A DNA stretch of 64,000 nucleotides from Paracentrotus lividus (taxonomy: Eukaryota; Echinodermata; Echinoidea; Camarodonta; Echinidae), in NCBI GenBank assembly GCA_940671915.1, contig CALNVZ010000174.1, positions 72,522,941-72,586,940 of the forward strand, written 5' to 3'. Of this stretch, positions 1-12,773 are shown one piece after another. The notes under the pieces were generated by a model, which worked only from the letters and a program-made list of their open reading frames with translations, was not told where the DNA came from and made no database searches. The number at the start of each line of letters is the position of its first letter. The first letter of the stretch is position 1. The position numbers and the translations under genes were made by a program.

Positions 1-1490
1 TAAAAGAAATGATTAAAATAGCCATAAAGGGATAAAGGAAGCAATGAAATCCTATGTAATGACTTTAATTCATTTTTTTTAAATCTTGTATTACTAGTTT
101 TCAACGAATGCTTTTGAATTAGTACAAAGAATATCTAGTCTATGCCAGAACCAAGACCTCTCATTTAAAATAACAAAAATATCAGCAAAAACAAACAAAC
201 AAACAAACAAACAAACAAGCAAACAAAACAAAACAAGAAAGATATGAAGGAAAAAAAATTAATAAAGAGAGGATGGGGGAAAGAAACACACAAACCAAAA
301 CAAAACAAAACAAAACAATAAACTACATAAAAAATATAAATGTGTGAACTGTAATTTTTAACAGGACAAAATTACGCAAAAATGAGATGAAATCAGCAAA
401 TGAAAACAAGAAAATCGAAATGATTCATTTTTTTTTTCACTCATTCGAAAAAAATAAAAATAATAGAGGTGTATATTCTTTGTCGGTTCGCAATTTTCCA
501 ACTAGCCTGTTATGAACATTATTTTGAAGAAAAAAAAGAAGAAAAGAATAATGTGCCGCACAGATTACACGGAATTTGTAAACGCACAATCATGACAATC
601 AGGGTTCACTTGTAATTACAGGTAACACAGTTAATAATTTTGTTTAGAAAAATAAGGCAATGATATACCTGAAAAGTGTGATAACATGATACCAATCTGT
701 TTGAGATACATGTACTTGATTAAATGATTAACGACCAAACCAATCATGGTTTTAACAATTGAACATAATTTTTCTTAGTGAGAAAGTGTGATTTGCAATG
801 TTTTTTTTCAATATAAATGAACCTAATTGAGCAGTTTCAAAAATAAATAATGGCCTTTGGGTTTCCGAACCAACATATAATATAAAGTAGATATCCATAT
901 AGCGCGCTTTGTTTTTATCATTTTTTTTTTTTCGAACTCAATTAGGTAAACAAAATAAGGCATCATAGCTTTTGTAGAAGTGTATTTACTGTCTATAATT
1001 CAGTCATCTTATTTTTACAACTGAAATGTTTACTTATGAAAATATATATATATTTTTTTTTTATAGAGAGAATAGCAGTGTACTCAATACACCAGAATTG
1101 AATACTAGTAATGTTATTAGGGCATTTGATAGGCCTACGTCATAATAATTTTGACTAAACTGAACTGAGCATGCTTGTTCAAAAATCTATTAGCAATTAG
1201 CATAAATGTGCACTTTATCAAAATACATTTTGTAAACCTTTCGAGTAAACTGTAGTAAACTAAAACTAGATTACCCCAATTTGTACCACAAAGTATAAAT
1301 AATTATCATAATTGTTTTTGGGTTTATACGCTTCCACCGATGTTATGTTTAATAACACTTGTACAAGCATGACAAGGGAGAATACTTTCATATATGTACA
1401 TGAAATGCAAACAAATTACATTACAAAGGTGGCTTGCAGTTGGATGCACCCGTGAAATTAACAGGTAGCTATGCTTGTAAAATATTTATA
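1..1490. other. AT-rich non-coding DNA, probably homeobox-gene intron
   Basis: I see no coding potential here beyond chance ORFs. The stretch holds A-rich simple runs, for example AAAC repeats around 193..235 and 295..318. Because the homeobox exon at 2589..3207 ends in a splice donor pointing left, this is probably part of its first intron. I searched by eye for the homeodomain signature WFQNRR on the minus strand and did not find it. Confidence 0.5.
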
Positions 1491-1817
1491 CACTGGTAAA
1501 AAAAAAAAAAAACAGACAAAAAACAGCAAAGTGATGTCAGCAGAGTCGCCATACTAAAATGTAATTTAAATACAGTTTTGCTGTAAATTTCTCCCTTAAG
1601 AATAATGTTGAGAAGGAAAAATATCATAAGAGTTTTATAACATACGTATTTGGTTTAAACGGAACAAAATGTGTTACTCCTGATGTATATTTTGTATTTC
1701 TCACGTAATTATTTGCAGGAGAAACTTACAACAAAACTTTTTTTTTTAATTACATTTTTTATGGCGACTCTGCTGAACAGCAGATTTCCTGTAAAAATAC
1801 ATATATTTTTTAAAGTG
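1491..1817. mobile_element. Fold-back MITE, CACTGTAAAA family, copy 1
   Basis: The element begins CACTGGTAAAA and ends in AAAGTG. Inside each end is the same inverted block, CAGCAAAGTGATGTCAGCAG on the left and its reverse complement near 1765 on the right. TA dinucleotides flank it (1489..1490 and 1818..1819), as expected for Tc1/mariner-type insertion. It has no coding capacity. The same family recurs at 1820, 6477 and 14621. Confidence 0.8.
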
Positions 1818-1819
1818 TA

Positions 1820-2129
1820 CACTGTAAAAAATAATACCGCAAAGTGATGTCAGCAGAGTCGCCATACGAAAATGTAATTTGAAATAACAGTTTTGCTGTA
1901 AATTTCTCCTCTAATAATTAATGAAAGAGAAGAAAAGATATCGTTAGAGTTTATAGCAACATATTTGGTAAAACGGAATAAAATGTGTTACTCCTGATGT
2001 ATATTTTGTATTTCTCACGTAATTATTTGCAGAGAAAACTTACAACAAAACTGTTTTTTTTAATTACATTTTTTTATGGCGACTCTGCTGACAGCAGATT
2101 CTGTAAAAATACATATATTTTTTACAGTG
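1820..2129. mobile_element. Fold-back MITE, CACTGTAAAA family, copy 2
   Basis: Same family and orientation as the element at 1491..1817, with ends CACTGTAAAAAATA and TTTTTTACAGTG. It abuts the first copy, and a single TA (1818..1819) serves as the boundary of both. A TA also follows at 2130..2131. The two copies differ by scattered substitutions, so they look like separate insertions and not a recent duplication. Confidence 0.8.
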
Positions 2130-2582
2130 TAGGCACATCTAGTATATTAAAAGAAACAATACTTTTATAATTTAAAAGATATGAAAAAATGGAAATAAAG
2201 CAACGAGCAACCGTGCTATACCATCTTGCTGGCATTTTTTATTTTGTGTATTGTCATATCCTCAAGTTCACACAACAGACATATTTTATATAATTATATG
2301 TGATCCTGGTGATATAAAATAAATCTACGGTCAAAGGACGTCACCAACCATTTAGTTTATAATAATTATATAATTATATTCATTCACTATGGTAGACATA
2401 ATGAAATAGCATTATTTGTGTACATTTGGAGCATTGTAAAGGCTGCAGTATACAGTTATGTGGAATCATACTTGTTTGGTATTGAAATATTTCAGTATAA
2501 TATTTTCATCCTATAACTTATAGGATGAAAATAAGATAGCTCTTATATTGAGAAGATTTAAAAGCATTTTTTTTAAATATAT

Positions 2583-2588
2583 ACTTAC
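2583..2588 (-). other. Splice donor of homeobox exon 1
   Basis: GTAAGT directly follows the proline-rich end of the exon, leaving one base of the next codon (phase 1). An intron just upstream of the homeodomain is common in homeobox genes, which supports the exon call. Confidence 0.7.
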
Positions 2589-3207
2589 GGGGGAGTCTAG
2601 GTGGCTTGTATCGTGTACATTGAAGCCATGAAAACCTCGTCAATGGGTTATCTGCACCATCGGTATCAGCCTTTGACTCGTGATCATCAACCTCATCGTC
2701 ATCTTCTATCATTTTATGTGGCGACGTCGAGTCCTGGTGGTCAATGCACTCAATAATTGGTGATCGCAATTGTTTATCTTGATATGATACATTATGTTTG
2801 CCGTGTACAGTTAGTTTATGCTTAGCTCTGATGGTTTCTAGTCTGTTCGTTGCATGTGATCCCACTTCTCTCTTTCCAAGAATCCCATCTATGCTGAAGT
2901 CGGTTACTCCAGTTCGCTTCTCGCCTAAGCTTCCCGGTGAAACGGAGCCACTGGTAGGCAACGGTCTCAGTCCCTGCGCTACTCGGAGGTTCTCCATGCT
3001 GAACGAGGCAGCGGCAGCGATCGTGGCCGCTGATCCTCCGGGGAAAGCGGTAAGCTGGCCCATTGTATTCGACGACAGGGCTCCAAAGGGTTGCTGCATT
3101 CTTAACCCGACCAAAGAAAAGCCCGAATAGTTAGAAAGTGGCGCCGGGAAGACCCCGGCGGCGTAGAACCCCTGCTGAAGCGAATAAGCAGAGTTTAAGA
3201 GAGCCAT
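2589..3207 (-). CDS. Homeobox transcription factor, first coding exon (5' part)
   Basis: This is the first coding exon of a probable homeodomain repressor. The start at 3207 has a strong context (AACCATGG), and 206 codons run to a consensus donor (GTAAGT, 2588..2583) in phase 1. Residues 104..111, FSIDGILG, match the engrailed-homology-1 (eh1) motif that recruits Groucho/TLE corepressors. Residues about 60..72 are alanine-rich, 169..175 are acidic, and 191..206 hold RFSWLQCTRYKPPRLP. The last segment resembles the tryptophan-containing block before the homeodomain in Engrailed and Msx proteins. The DNA-binding domain would be in the next exon, beyond the left edge, so class assignment is inference. 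I favour an NK/Msx-like ANTP-class gene but cannot name it. A few extra codons past the donor are open by chance. Confidence 0.72.
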
Positions 3208-3676
3208 GGTTCAACAATGAATGGACTCGCTAATTCCTGACTTTTATTTCTTGCTGCCTGTAGGGATAGTCGTATTATAGAGGAGACCATTTACTCTCAG
3301 GGTTGAATAGATGAAGAACAACAGTCAAGAATAACGATGAGAAGTGAGAGACTACTGGAACAGTCGACTCCTTGATATACCCCAAGAAAAATAGTAAACT
3401 CGAAAAAACACCTTGGCGACTCGCGCTGTTGACGACTCTCAGTTAAAAAACAATCCGCTCATCTTTGTGCGAAATAATAAAAAAGTATTGCTTGTAATAG
3501 ACTCTGATACTATTTGCGAGAAGACAAAGGTATGTGCTGCCGAATCACATAGTCATTCCTACTTTGTTTAGAATCAAACTACAGAAAACAAGTTTCTCTC
3601 TCATTACCACCACCACCACCACCTCCACAACCTTCTGATCTACTGCCCATGCGCGCAGGTCGCACGGTAATTGGCT

Positions 3677-3709
3677 TGACCTTCGAGGGGTCATAGAAAA
3701 GTGACGTCA
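3677..3709. promoter_or_regulatory. Candidate nuclear-receptor half-sites and CRE
   Basis: TGACC at 3677..3681 and GGTCA at 3689..3693 form an everted pair of nuclear-receptor-type half-sites. The palindrome TGACGTCA, a full CREB/ATF consensus, lies just downstream at 3702..3709. They are about 0.5 kb upstream of the homeobox start codon, on the promoter side. Function is inferred from consensus match and position only. Confidence 0.3.
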
Positions 3710-6375
3710 TCCAGACAGAAAAGTCAACTTCTCTTGTTACTTGTCGCGTTTGGATTGTGTGAAGTATTTATCATTATCTTGACTTGGTGCCCTTTTAGCG
3801 CCTGATTAGGCAAGGAGTAAATTGGAAATCCAAGTTTCCTTGGGTAGTAGATGCCTGATTGTATTGGTATCGGCATGAGGGTAATGGGTGGACAAGAGAG
3901 GCGCCACAGGATGGATAGCAAACTAAGACAAAATTCTGATAAAATTATCAAAGTCTTTTAGTTTTCTGCTTGTTTTTCTGTTTTTGGTTGATAATGAAAG
4001 GAGCAAAACGTGAAAACTTAAATTCAAAATAAAAAAAAAAAAAACAAAAACACGTTGTCGACATTAAAGCTAATGATAATAATACATGAGATTTCTATAG
4101 CGTCATTTTCCAAATAGTAATAGATAAAATGCTCAAGGCGCTGTTACAAAGGATTACGAAATGATATTACAAATATGAATGTCTGTCTTCAAGAATATAC
4201 ACAAGTGACCAAATGAGCCTTAAGATTTCTATTGAAGATGGATTCTTAAGCTCCTGTGAAAAGCGTTAAAGATATATGTTAATTATGCAAGAAGAAAAAG
4301 AAAATTTGTCGAAAATTTGATATCATCTAGATTATGAGCATTTGTATCGCTGCATTTCATGTATGGTAATCCAGAACAATGCCTCAAGATCTCTCAAGTC
4401 GTTTGTAGAAAAAATACACATCGTTGTTAGTGATCAAGATTATAAATGGAAGGAATACTTTGTTGGTGTACTTTTTTTTATTTATTATTAAATTCACTGA
4501 ACACCATCAGATAACACAAGATGAGTCTGAGACGTAATGTTTTATATTTTGTAAACATCAAAGAAGTCTTAAGTTGAGTTAAATGTAACGTAAGACTCAT
4601 TAAGTTTGCCAAACAAATCTAATGTCTACGCAATATGATGTAATAAAAAATAAGCATGATTATTAAATCTATATCTGACATTACTGCTACATCATCGGAT
4701 CAAAGATGAACCAATGTCCCTTCGAATGTACTTCCATTGCTCCCGCTATCCCTTTTGTTTTCTTCTTTTTCTTATGTTTTATTCTTCTCTCTTTATCTCT
4801 GTCGTTCTTCTTCGCTCTTTCTCAATGTTTTATTTGAGAGCTAATTTAGCAATCCCCATCAGATCATGATCTCCCGATCTTTGATATACGAGCTGTGATA
4901 TGAGGAGGTATCATGATTACCATACCGATGATGCCCAATATTTCATCATGGATTAATTTGGTGATTGAGCTCCGGGAACGGACAAGTTTCTTTGGTAATA
5001 GCTCTTGCTATTTGCGTCCAAGTCCCCCACCATGTAAGAACCAAATGAAGAAAGTTGGTAGCATTTCATCCATCCCGGACATAGCCTAGCTCTATAGGCG
5101 TACGGGCGGCGGGGCTCTAAGTTCCTAATCCTCAACTCGAAATCGTAAACCTATCATTAACCACTATTTTCCAATCAGCAAAATGAGAGTTGAGGAACGA
5201 GTGGTAGCGATAAGTTAAACAGGAAGATGATGAATAACATGATGAAGATGATGGTTGTTGATGACTCTTGCAGGCTGATTATAGAGTTATTAAAGAAAGA
5301 GAAGAAGATGTTGGAGGATTTGGTGATGGCCTTGTCAGGGAAAGATGAGCTCGTAATCGGCTGCGCGAATCAATCAGGCTAATTTGGCGGGAGATCGGAA
5401 CGACAGCTGAAAAATATATATATGGCGTGAATCAAAGGGAAAATATTACACGTTTAGCTCCACTGCCGTGGGTCGTTGGTAATTAATTAGCTCGTTCTCC
5501 GTGATTGTTTTTCTTAGAGAGAATCAACCCTATATAAGAATAAAAAGAGAAAGTGTAGCGGAAACGAAATATGCGAAATGTGGAAATGTGCTGATTGCTT
5601 TGTCTTGAGGAAAATTGGTGATTACGACGAAGAGATCGCTTATAGCGCTAGAATAAAGGATCGTACTAATTATAGAATATTTCAATATTGGAATGGTGCT
5701 ACAGGCAAATTGTGAAAACCTGTATAATGTTAAACATCCTATTGGTATTTGAGGGAATTACCTAAAGGCTAATTTAAACTACTTGTGAAGTTTGCCCTAT
5801 GTGATATATACATGTAGCTTCTTTAATATTCTACTTTTACCTAGAGATATAATTTTGAATATGATAACGATTCGGTTATAGTTATATCCATTTTGTCAAA
5901 ATTGATAAAATAATTAAATCTGTTTTTTTTTCTGGACGCCCTAATCATGCTGGTTTTTATATACCAATAACATAAAGCAATGAAGTGCTAATACGAACGC
6001 AGAACATTAGTCCTTTATTTATAACATCTTTATGTTGATGAAAAAACACGATAGCAAAAAAAAAAAAAAAAAAAACACCAACAACAAACAATATTGATAC
6101 ATTTATTAGCATGATTAGCGGAGTCTAAAAGTTGCAAAAATAAACAAGGTCAGGTTTTTCTTAAATTATTTCTCCCGATGTTCTGTTTTAATCTATTATC
6201 ATATCTGTTTACATTTGAGCGTTCATATCTTTACGTTTCTAAGTGGAAATAGATTCTGAATCAAAATCAGCGATAAAGTATCGTGACTTGTCACTTTCAA
6301 ATCATAGTAAAACAGAAGTACATGCGTAGTTATAGTTTTACACCATTTCATCTCCTTCGAACATTTGAATCGGTA

Positions 6376-6432
6376 TCGTCATCTTCATCATCATCCTCAT
6401 CATCATCATCATCATCATCATCATCGTCATTA
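6376..6432. repeat. (ATC)n microsatellite
   Basis: Imperfect tandem ATC/TCA trinucleotide repeat, mostly uninterrupted between 6400 and 6425. Confidence 0.9.
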
Positions 6433-6476
6433 TCACAGTAACCAGGTACGTAAACTAATCCCGTTTCCTCTGTGTG

Positions 6477-6933
<457 letters not shown>

Positions 6934-8317
6934 CGGGCATCATCGTTGAAGTTTGGCGACCTTAGTATGTCTAATTACGTAATATGAGGATCATTATTAT
7001 GATTTTTTTTATTAAAGCAAAGTTGTTGACCTCGTCTGATGGTACATCAATAACTTCCTACAATTGAATGATACATGACAACCGATTATATTCCTTATGT
7101 TTGTAACACGAACAAAACAAATAGCAGTTGATCTACGAATGCATGTGCATTATGTCCTTATAAAATCAATCGTTTTTATTCAATTATAATGCAAATAATT
7201 ATTGTCCCGGACACTGACCCTTTATAGGGTTGCCTGTAAGTTAATTGTCCAGGGAAAACAACTCCCTGATCAGACATAATGTTTAAATAACAATGGATAA
7301 TTGTTCCAGTCATATTTGTTTTAGGTTGTCAATTTAAATAATAATGAACAACATGGTGTATTGATTGTTTAATTCAATGACAACGAATAAACATTATCCA
7401 GAGCACTATATGTATGATACACTAGCCAGGATGTAATAAGGTGTCATCTCGTCAGGTCCTATATGCTAAACTGATGCAATACCATCACCATAAATGATGA
7501 TAAAGCTTTATAAGTTTATATGAGTTCATATAACCTTTCATGCACGGGACCAGGATATCAAAATAAAATGAAATATATTTTCAAGCAGTCTCTTTATAAT
7601 CCTTCCATCGACTGAATAATATACACCTGCAGGTATAGTTGAAAAGCTGTCGTGCCGCATTTTATACAGATATGGAATTGTTGAGAAAATTATATATATT
7701 TGATTATTACATAGAGATACCAGGCAAGCTTATAGTAGTGTCTTTGTTTATCCTTTCCAAATAAAGTTACAATATATTATATTGCAGGTGACTTTGGTAT
7801 AATAATTTCCTCTTTGTATATGATAAAAATGCATATAATTCTATGAACTTCTATTTTCAAAAAGTAATATACAGCGCGTGATATTGGTTGAAATTTTCTT
7901 TATTCTAGGATGGCCCGTTATATGGCGCTTCTAAAGCCATTATCATTAGGCTTAAGGCTGTAAGTAAGTGACTTAAAGCTAGGATTAGGGCGGAAGGGTC
8001 TGTTGTTCCCCTTCACCATAAACTTCAATGTGCCCCTCCCCGGCTATTAGCGAGCCAAGCAGATAACAAACTACCTTGTGTATTATCTAATTATCTCATC
8101 ATTCTAAACGTTAATGACAGCTGAAAAGTGAAAGGGGGCACTGAAAGGTGGAGTTTATTTGGAGGGGTGCGTCTAACAATGACTGGATACAATACCAAAT
8201 GGTTAGGCTGGCTTAGCAGAGCTGCATTTCTTTACACCCTTCTATTCATTGTGTTTATATGCACTTTCACTTCTCTGCCATTTCATAGTCCCACTCTTTC
8301 TCTCCCCTGTCTCCTTT
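6934..8317. other. Non-coding, nothing recognised
   Basis: AT-rich single-copy-looking DNA with no ORF of interest, no inverted terminal repeats and no RNA gene that I could recognise. Confidence 0.4.
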
Positions 8318-8395
8318 TCTCCTCTCTCTCTATCTCTCTCTCTCTCTCTCTGTCTCTCTCTATCTCTCTTTCAAGCACACACACACACACACACA

Positions 8396-8451
<56 letters not shown>

Positions 8452-8660
8452 TACACCCACACACGCACACACACGCACAAACAAACAAATACTCACACAC
8501 ATGCAACATACGCACCCTCACCCACATACACATCATCTCTAGATCTGTGCAACAAACACGCGCACACACACACACACACACACACACGCACTCACTCATT
8601 CACTCACTCACTCTCCCTCCCTCTCTCTCTCTTCCTCTCTCTTTCTCTTCGTTTAATTTT
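8318..8660. repeat. Compound (TC)n/(CA)n microsatellite
   Basis: Alternating blocks of TC, CA and CG dinucleotide repeats with CACT-type variants. The overlapping open frames here (Ser/Leu-rich or Thr/His-rich on plus, Val/Cys-rich on minus) are repeat translations, not genes. Confidence 0.95.
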
Positions 8661-8689
8661 GATCAATTTTAAGTGAAGCCCGGTGAATG

Positions 8690-8838
8690 ACAGCAGACTG
8701 ATACAGATCGGTTCCCTCTGCTCTACTGTCACCCCTTCATCATGTACAGGGCCCCCTGAAAAACAATGTTATACCACTGATGGGGCTACCCTGTATAAAT
8801 AAAACGGAATAAATAAATAAATAAATAAATAAATAAAT
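8690..8838 (+). mobile_element. LINE 3' end with (AAAT)n tail
   Basis: The sequence ends GGGGCTACCCTGTATAAAT followed by a clean AAATA repeat tail to 8838. This form is typical of the 3' termini of CR1/L2-type LINEs and their SINE partners in marine invertebrates. No reverse transcriptase reading frame is attached, so this is a truncated copy. Confidence 0.55.
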
Positions 8839-11390
8839 GTTCATCACTCTAATTATTGTAAATGTACTAAAACATGTACACCTTCCCCCTCCCCCAGAAA
8901 AAAAAATAGCGGAACATAGACTTCAGGCATCTTCTCCAACAGGATAATGTGGTATCAATTTAAAGCTGAAAGGTTTCCCCTACTTAAACACTTCATTTGA
9001 TAAGATTTGCTTTTGTAAAACAAAAGTAAAGCTTAATTTTTGCCGTTTGGGGAAATCATAATCACACAAATCCTTCAGATTTAAAGTAAATGGATTTATT
9101 TGAGTATTATAGATACTTGATCGCCTGATGAATTGCGTGAAAGTTTAACATATCTTGAGGCAATATTCATCCAAATTTGTATTTAAAGTATAACAAAACA
9201 AAAAAACTAAATATAAAACGAATTACTTTACCATCTTACATACATTATCACTTTACATTATTATTATAAAAATTGATTACAGTTTTGTCCCCAGCCCAAA
9301 CTTTTGTCATTTTTTGTTTACTAACCCCAATTATGGTTACGAATGCTTGCTGTGTATTTCTCGTAGAAAAACACCCAAAAGGCAATTCAAGGAGGAAAAG
9401 AGAGAAAACAGATAAAGAATGGAAAAGGAAATGGTAAAAAATGAACTGGTAAGAAAAAGGGTAATAGTTGTTTAGATTGACCAGTAATATAAACACTCGG
9501 TATTCATATGGGTAATTATTGCTTGAAAGCCTAAATCATTACAAGGAGGGGGCCAAACATTATATGGATCAAAAGAGAATAGAAAGTGACAAGATAATTA
9601 CCTAGTGAGCCTCTGCGCAAACAACGATCAAAAAGTAAGTATTTCTAGAGCGGGACCAGAGCTGGAGGGGTTTGGGTAAAAGATGGACCTTACACAATAC
9701 CCAGGTTGGTTACTTCATTAGGATGAGTGCCTAATTGGATAAGTAGTGGACATTGTGGTCTCAAAAGAAGTAAAGTAAAATCCCATTTGGGGAGGTAGGT
9801 TTAGATGGACCACGAAGAATAGATCTATTGTTGGTCTGGCCAGAGTAAATCGTAGAATGGGGCGCCATCTAATTATCTTTGTCAAGATCGTATAATGTCA
9901 GCTGACACCTCCGCCCATCTTCCGATGCTCTTTTCATCACCATCAAAACCCCTTTCTTGATCTTTTCTTTTCACTTCGAAGCTCGCGATGAAGAAGGCGG
10001 CGCCTCGCTCGAGGAACCTCTTAAAGACCAGAACTGTTTTTATTGAACGGGCTCATCAGGGGGTATTCATAACTAACAATTGACACGTTAGTCAAGTCAG
10101 GCCACCGGCATGGATTAAAACCAGGCAAATCATCTCATTCTATAGCCAACAAGTAAAGTAGAAAGAAGAAATAGAACAGTAAATGAACTGGGCCCTCAGC
10201 ATGATATCTTTCACCAAGCCGCCATGCTTGCCCAAAGTAAGCGTGTAGCTTATAATACACCTCTATTAAGCTCATTTAAAAAGTAAACATTTGATATTAC
10301 GTTTTTATTGCTCTGACTTTATAGTGATCACTCTGAAGGATTTGTTAAAAAAAAGTTTTCATGTGATTTCGTAAGAAAGTATTCTCTTTCCGTTCTCCAC
10401 TAAAACGTAAGGTACTGTGAAATAATGTGCTATTGATTTATTGCAAAATTTGGAATATACTGATTTTGTGTGAAACTGATTGTTATTGTAATGACAGAAA
10501 TCATGTAAATCATACATACGGGGGAAAACGCCGTGTCCGAAACTTTAAACCAAAATGAATAAAAAGCTATCCCTACAAAGTGTTACAAATGGATAAAAAC
10601 CAATTTCTTGATTGGTCCTCATAACTTCATATTAACATAATAAGTACTTCAAGTTGTATGACGATGTACTGCATGTCTTAGCTTGGATATCTATTAAGGA
10701 GTAACATTTAAAAACCGAGAACAACATGTCCTTTTATAAACATTACTTGTAGTTTCAATTACTTTTACTTCTTGCTACAAGGCGCCCATTAGAGACAACA
10801 AACCCCAAAATATACGAAAACCTATAACTGGCGTTGTTGTGGTCTCGTTGGCATTTGGATGGTTGAATTTGCATCTCTGAGACGGGGGTAATGGATTGAA
10901 GATCAGTCTTAAATGATATCCTCTTGATAGGAAATCTTGGCGGTGTCTTTGACCAATCAAGGCAGATCGATCAGGACATGGAACATATCCGAGTGTATTA
11001 TAACGCTTGGATTAACCTTATCCATTAAACAGTAAAGCAGCATTGTGACCACTTTCAGCTAGAGCTCCCTGTCTTTCCATAAGTATCAAAGTTTATGCAA
11101 TTCGTAATCAGTTGCTCTTTTTAACAAGAATGGCTGGTTGGTATTAAGAAGACATAATACATAATCTACACGTTATTTGTCAGTGTATCTTATAGTTTGG
11201 AACCATTATCGATTGTCATAATTGTGTGGTGATATACATATGTAACAGTCTAAAAACTCTATCCAATCGTCTTTATAATTGTTTTCTCTGTTACTTTTGA
11301 ACAAAATATTCTATGTTACATACTGATGTTGTTAATTTGATTATTTATTCTGTTAACTTTTGAAAACATGAAAGAAAATCAATAAAGTAA
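8839..11390. other. Non-coding intergenic DNA
   Basis: No gene found. A less AT-rich patch at about 9820..10040 (around TGTCAGCTGACACCTCCGCC) stands out from its surroundings and could be a regulatory module. That is only a compositional impression. Confidence 0.35.
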
Positions 11391-11415
11391 TCTTGAATCT
11401 TGAATCTTGAATCTT
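11391..11415 (+). repeat. (TCTTGAA)n retroposon-like tail
   Basis: Three and a half copies of TCTTGAA follow an AATAAAG sequence. This is the usual look of a LINE or SINE 3' end made of a short tandem repeat. The body upstream is not recognisable. Confidence 0.45.
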
Positions 11416-11633
11416 TAGTAATATCGTTATTATAGTTGTTTATGCATCATTAATATAGTGTTCATTTATGATGCGCATGACAAATTGATTTTATTTATGA
11501 ATTTATCTTCTTATTTGCATGTCGTATCGGATTTTTTTTGTTTGTTAAATACTTTATTTATGTTATATATTGTATATATGCCTTTTGTCAAACTTTTTAT
11601 ATTTTTATATGTGCTTTTTAAGGCGAATAAAGA

Positions 11634-11651
11634 ACAATTGAATTGAATTGA
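11634..11651 (+). repeat. (AATTG)n retroposon-like tail
   Basis: A short AATTG tandem repeat follows GCGAATAAAGAAC, again resembling the 3' terminus of a non-LTR retroposon. The tail sequence differs from that at 11391. Confidence 0.45.
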
Positions 11652-12580
11652 AACAAGAATTATTTTCTTGCCATGTCTGTGGAATATTTTAATGTTAAGA
11701 GTGTTTTAAAGGTAGATTAATCCCCAACAAACAAGACAAATTGATTTAAAGCTATTAAAAAACTAAAGGAGATTCGATATATTCTCCTTGTTGAACTACT
11801 TCCTCACTTTATTGTGTCTTTAAAATGGGTATATGGATTTTCCATTTCCAATCCTATATCTTAAGGATGTTGTAACAGAGATAATACCATCATATATGCC
11901 TTGTAGATACCGCTTTACCCTGCATTTACCAGCAGAAATGCCTTGTTGATGCCGCCAGTAACCCATATCATAGTGAAGAGGAACGCGGACCGTATCAGGT
12001 CTATTCAGGATCACAGCGGGGACCATCCCCTTTGATATGCTCCTCCCCTTTTAAAGGTCAATTAGAGACCATTGTCAAGCTTCAATCTGATAATGGAGCG
12101 GGGCATCCATTGCATCCCAAAACAACCATTTCTTTCTTCCGCCAAAAATAATGGCGCCTTTTCATGCCAATGCACTCTAAATGCGCCTATTGTTTGAGTT
12201 GTTAGCATAGATTTAAAGCATATAGAAGTACAACTTTTCCATTTTATTATATTTTACACTAAAGCGTCGTAAATTAAAGTGTTATTGTACAATTTTACTC
12301 TTGTAAACGGAGCATATGCCAGAATCAATGTGCAACATTTTTTTAAATTTTAGAATACTTAAAAAACATAAACAAAGCGTGAGGCACTTTTATTGAGCAA
12401 TACTGCTTCAAATTTTAATATTCCTTTGGTTGTAAGAATAGAATGTTTAATAAATAACGATTTGGATTCAAGCACAGAAACAAAACTTACAATTTACAAA
12501 AACGAATAGGTAAACATTTAACGGACGGAGGTTAACAAATTGCACGTAATATATTTCTTATGAATTGCACGATAGTAATG
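11652..12580. other. Non-coding, nothing recognised
   Basis: No ORF or repeat identified. A moderately GC-richer block at about 11880..12150 is unassigned. Confidence 0.35.
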
Positions 12581-12742
12581 CTACAGTCACACAGACACTT
12601 ACGTATAGTTACGTCTGGTTGCGTCCAAAAATTATTTTCTTTTCTGCGGATCCCCACAGATGCCTTCCCGTCGTAGTCAGTTGAGGAAATGGTGATAATT
12701 TCGTTCATCCAATAAAACAAAGAAATACATATTAAATGATAG

Positions 12743-12773
<31 letters not shown>

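Larger units (their letters stand above)
3208..6476. other. 5' flank of the homeobox gene; no other gene seen
   Basis: This region lies upstream of the homeobox start and should hold its 5' UTR and promoter. I see no clear TATA box. A (CCA)n run sits at about 3606..3630, and candidate factor sites are at 3677..3709. Less AT-rich patches occur at about 3540..3720 and 4950..5480. The second contains a TAATTAATTA homeodomain-type sequence near 5482 and an ATCAAAGGG TCF-like sequence near 5434. None of these is proven regulatory. Confidence 0.4.

Noticed and set aside
2798-3130. 110-residue plus-strand frame opposite the homeobox exon
   Set aside because: It is a shadow of the minus-strand exon, which has the start context, motif and splice donor.
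8128-8676. 182-residue plus-strand frame rich in Ser, Thr and His
   Set aside because: It translates a TC/CA microsatellite; frames in all registers are open there and none has domain character.
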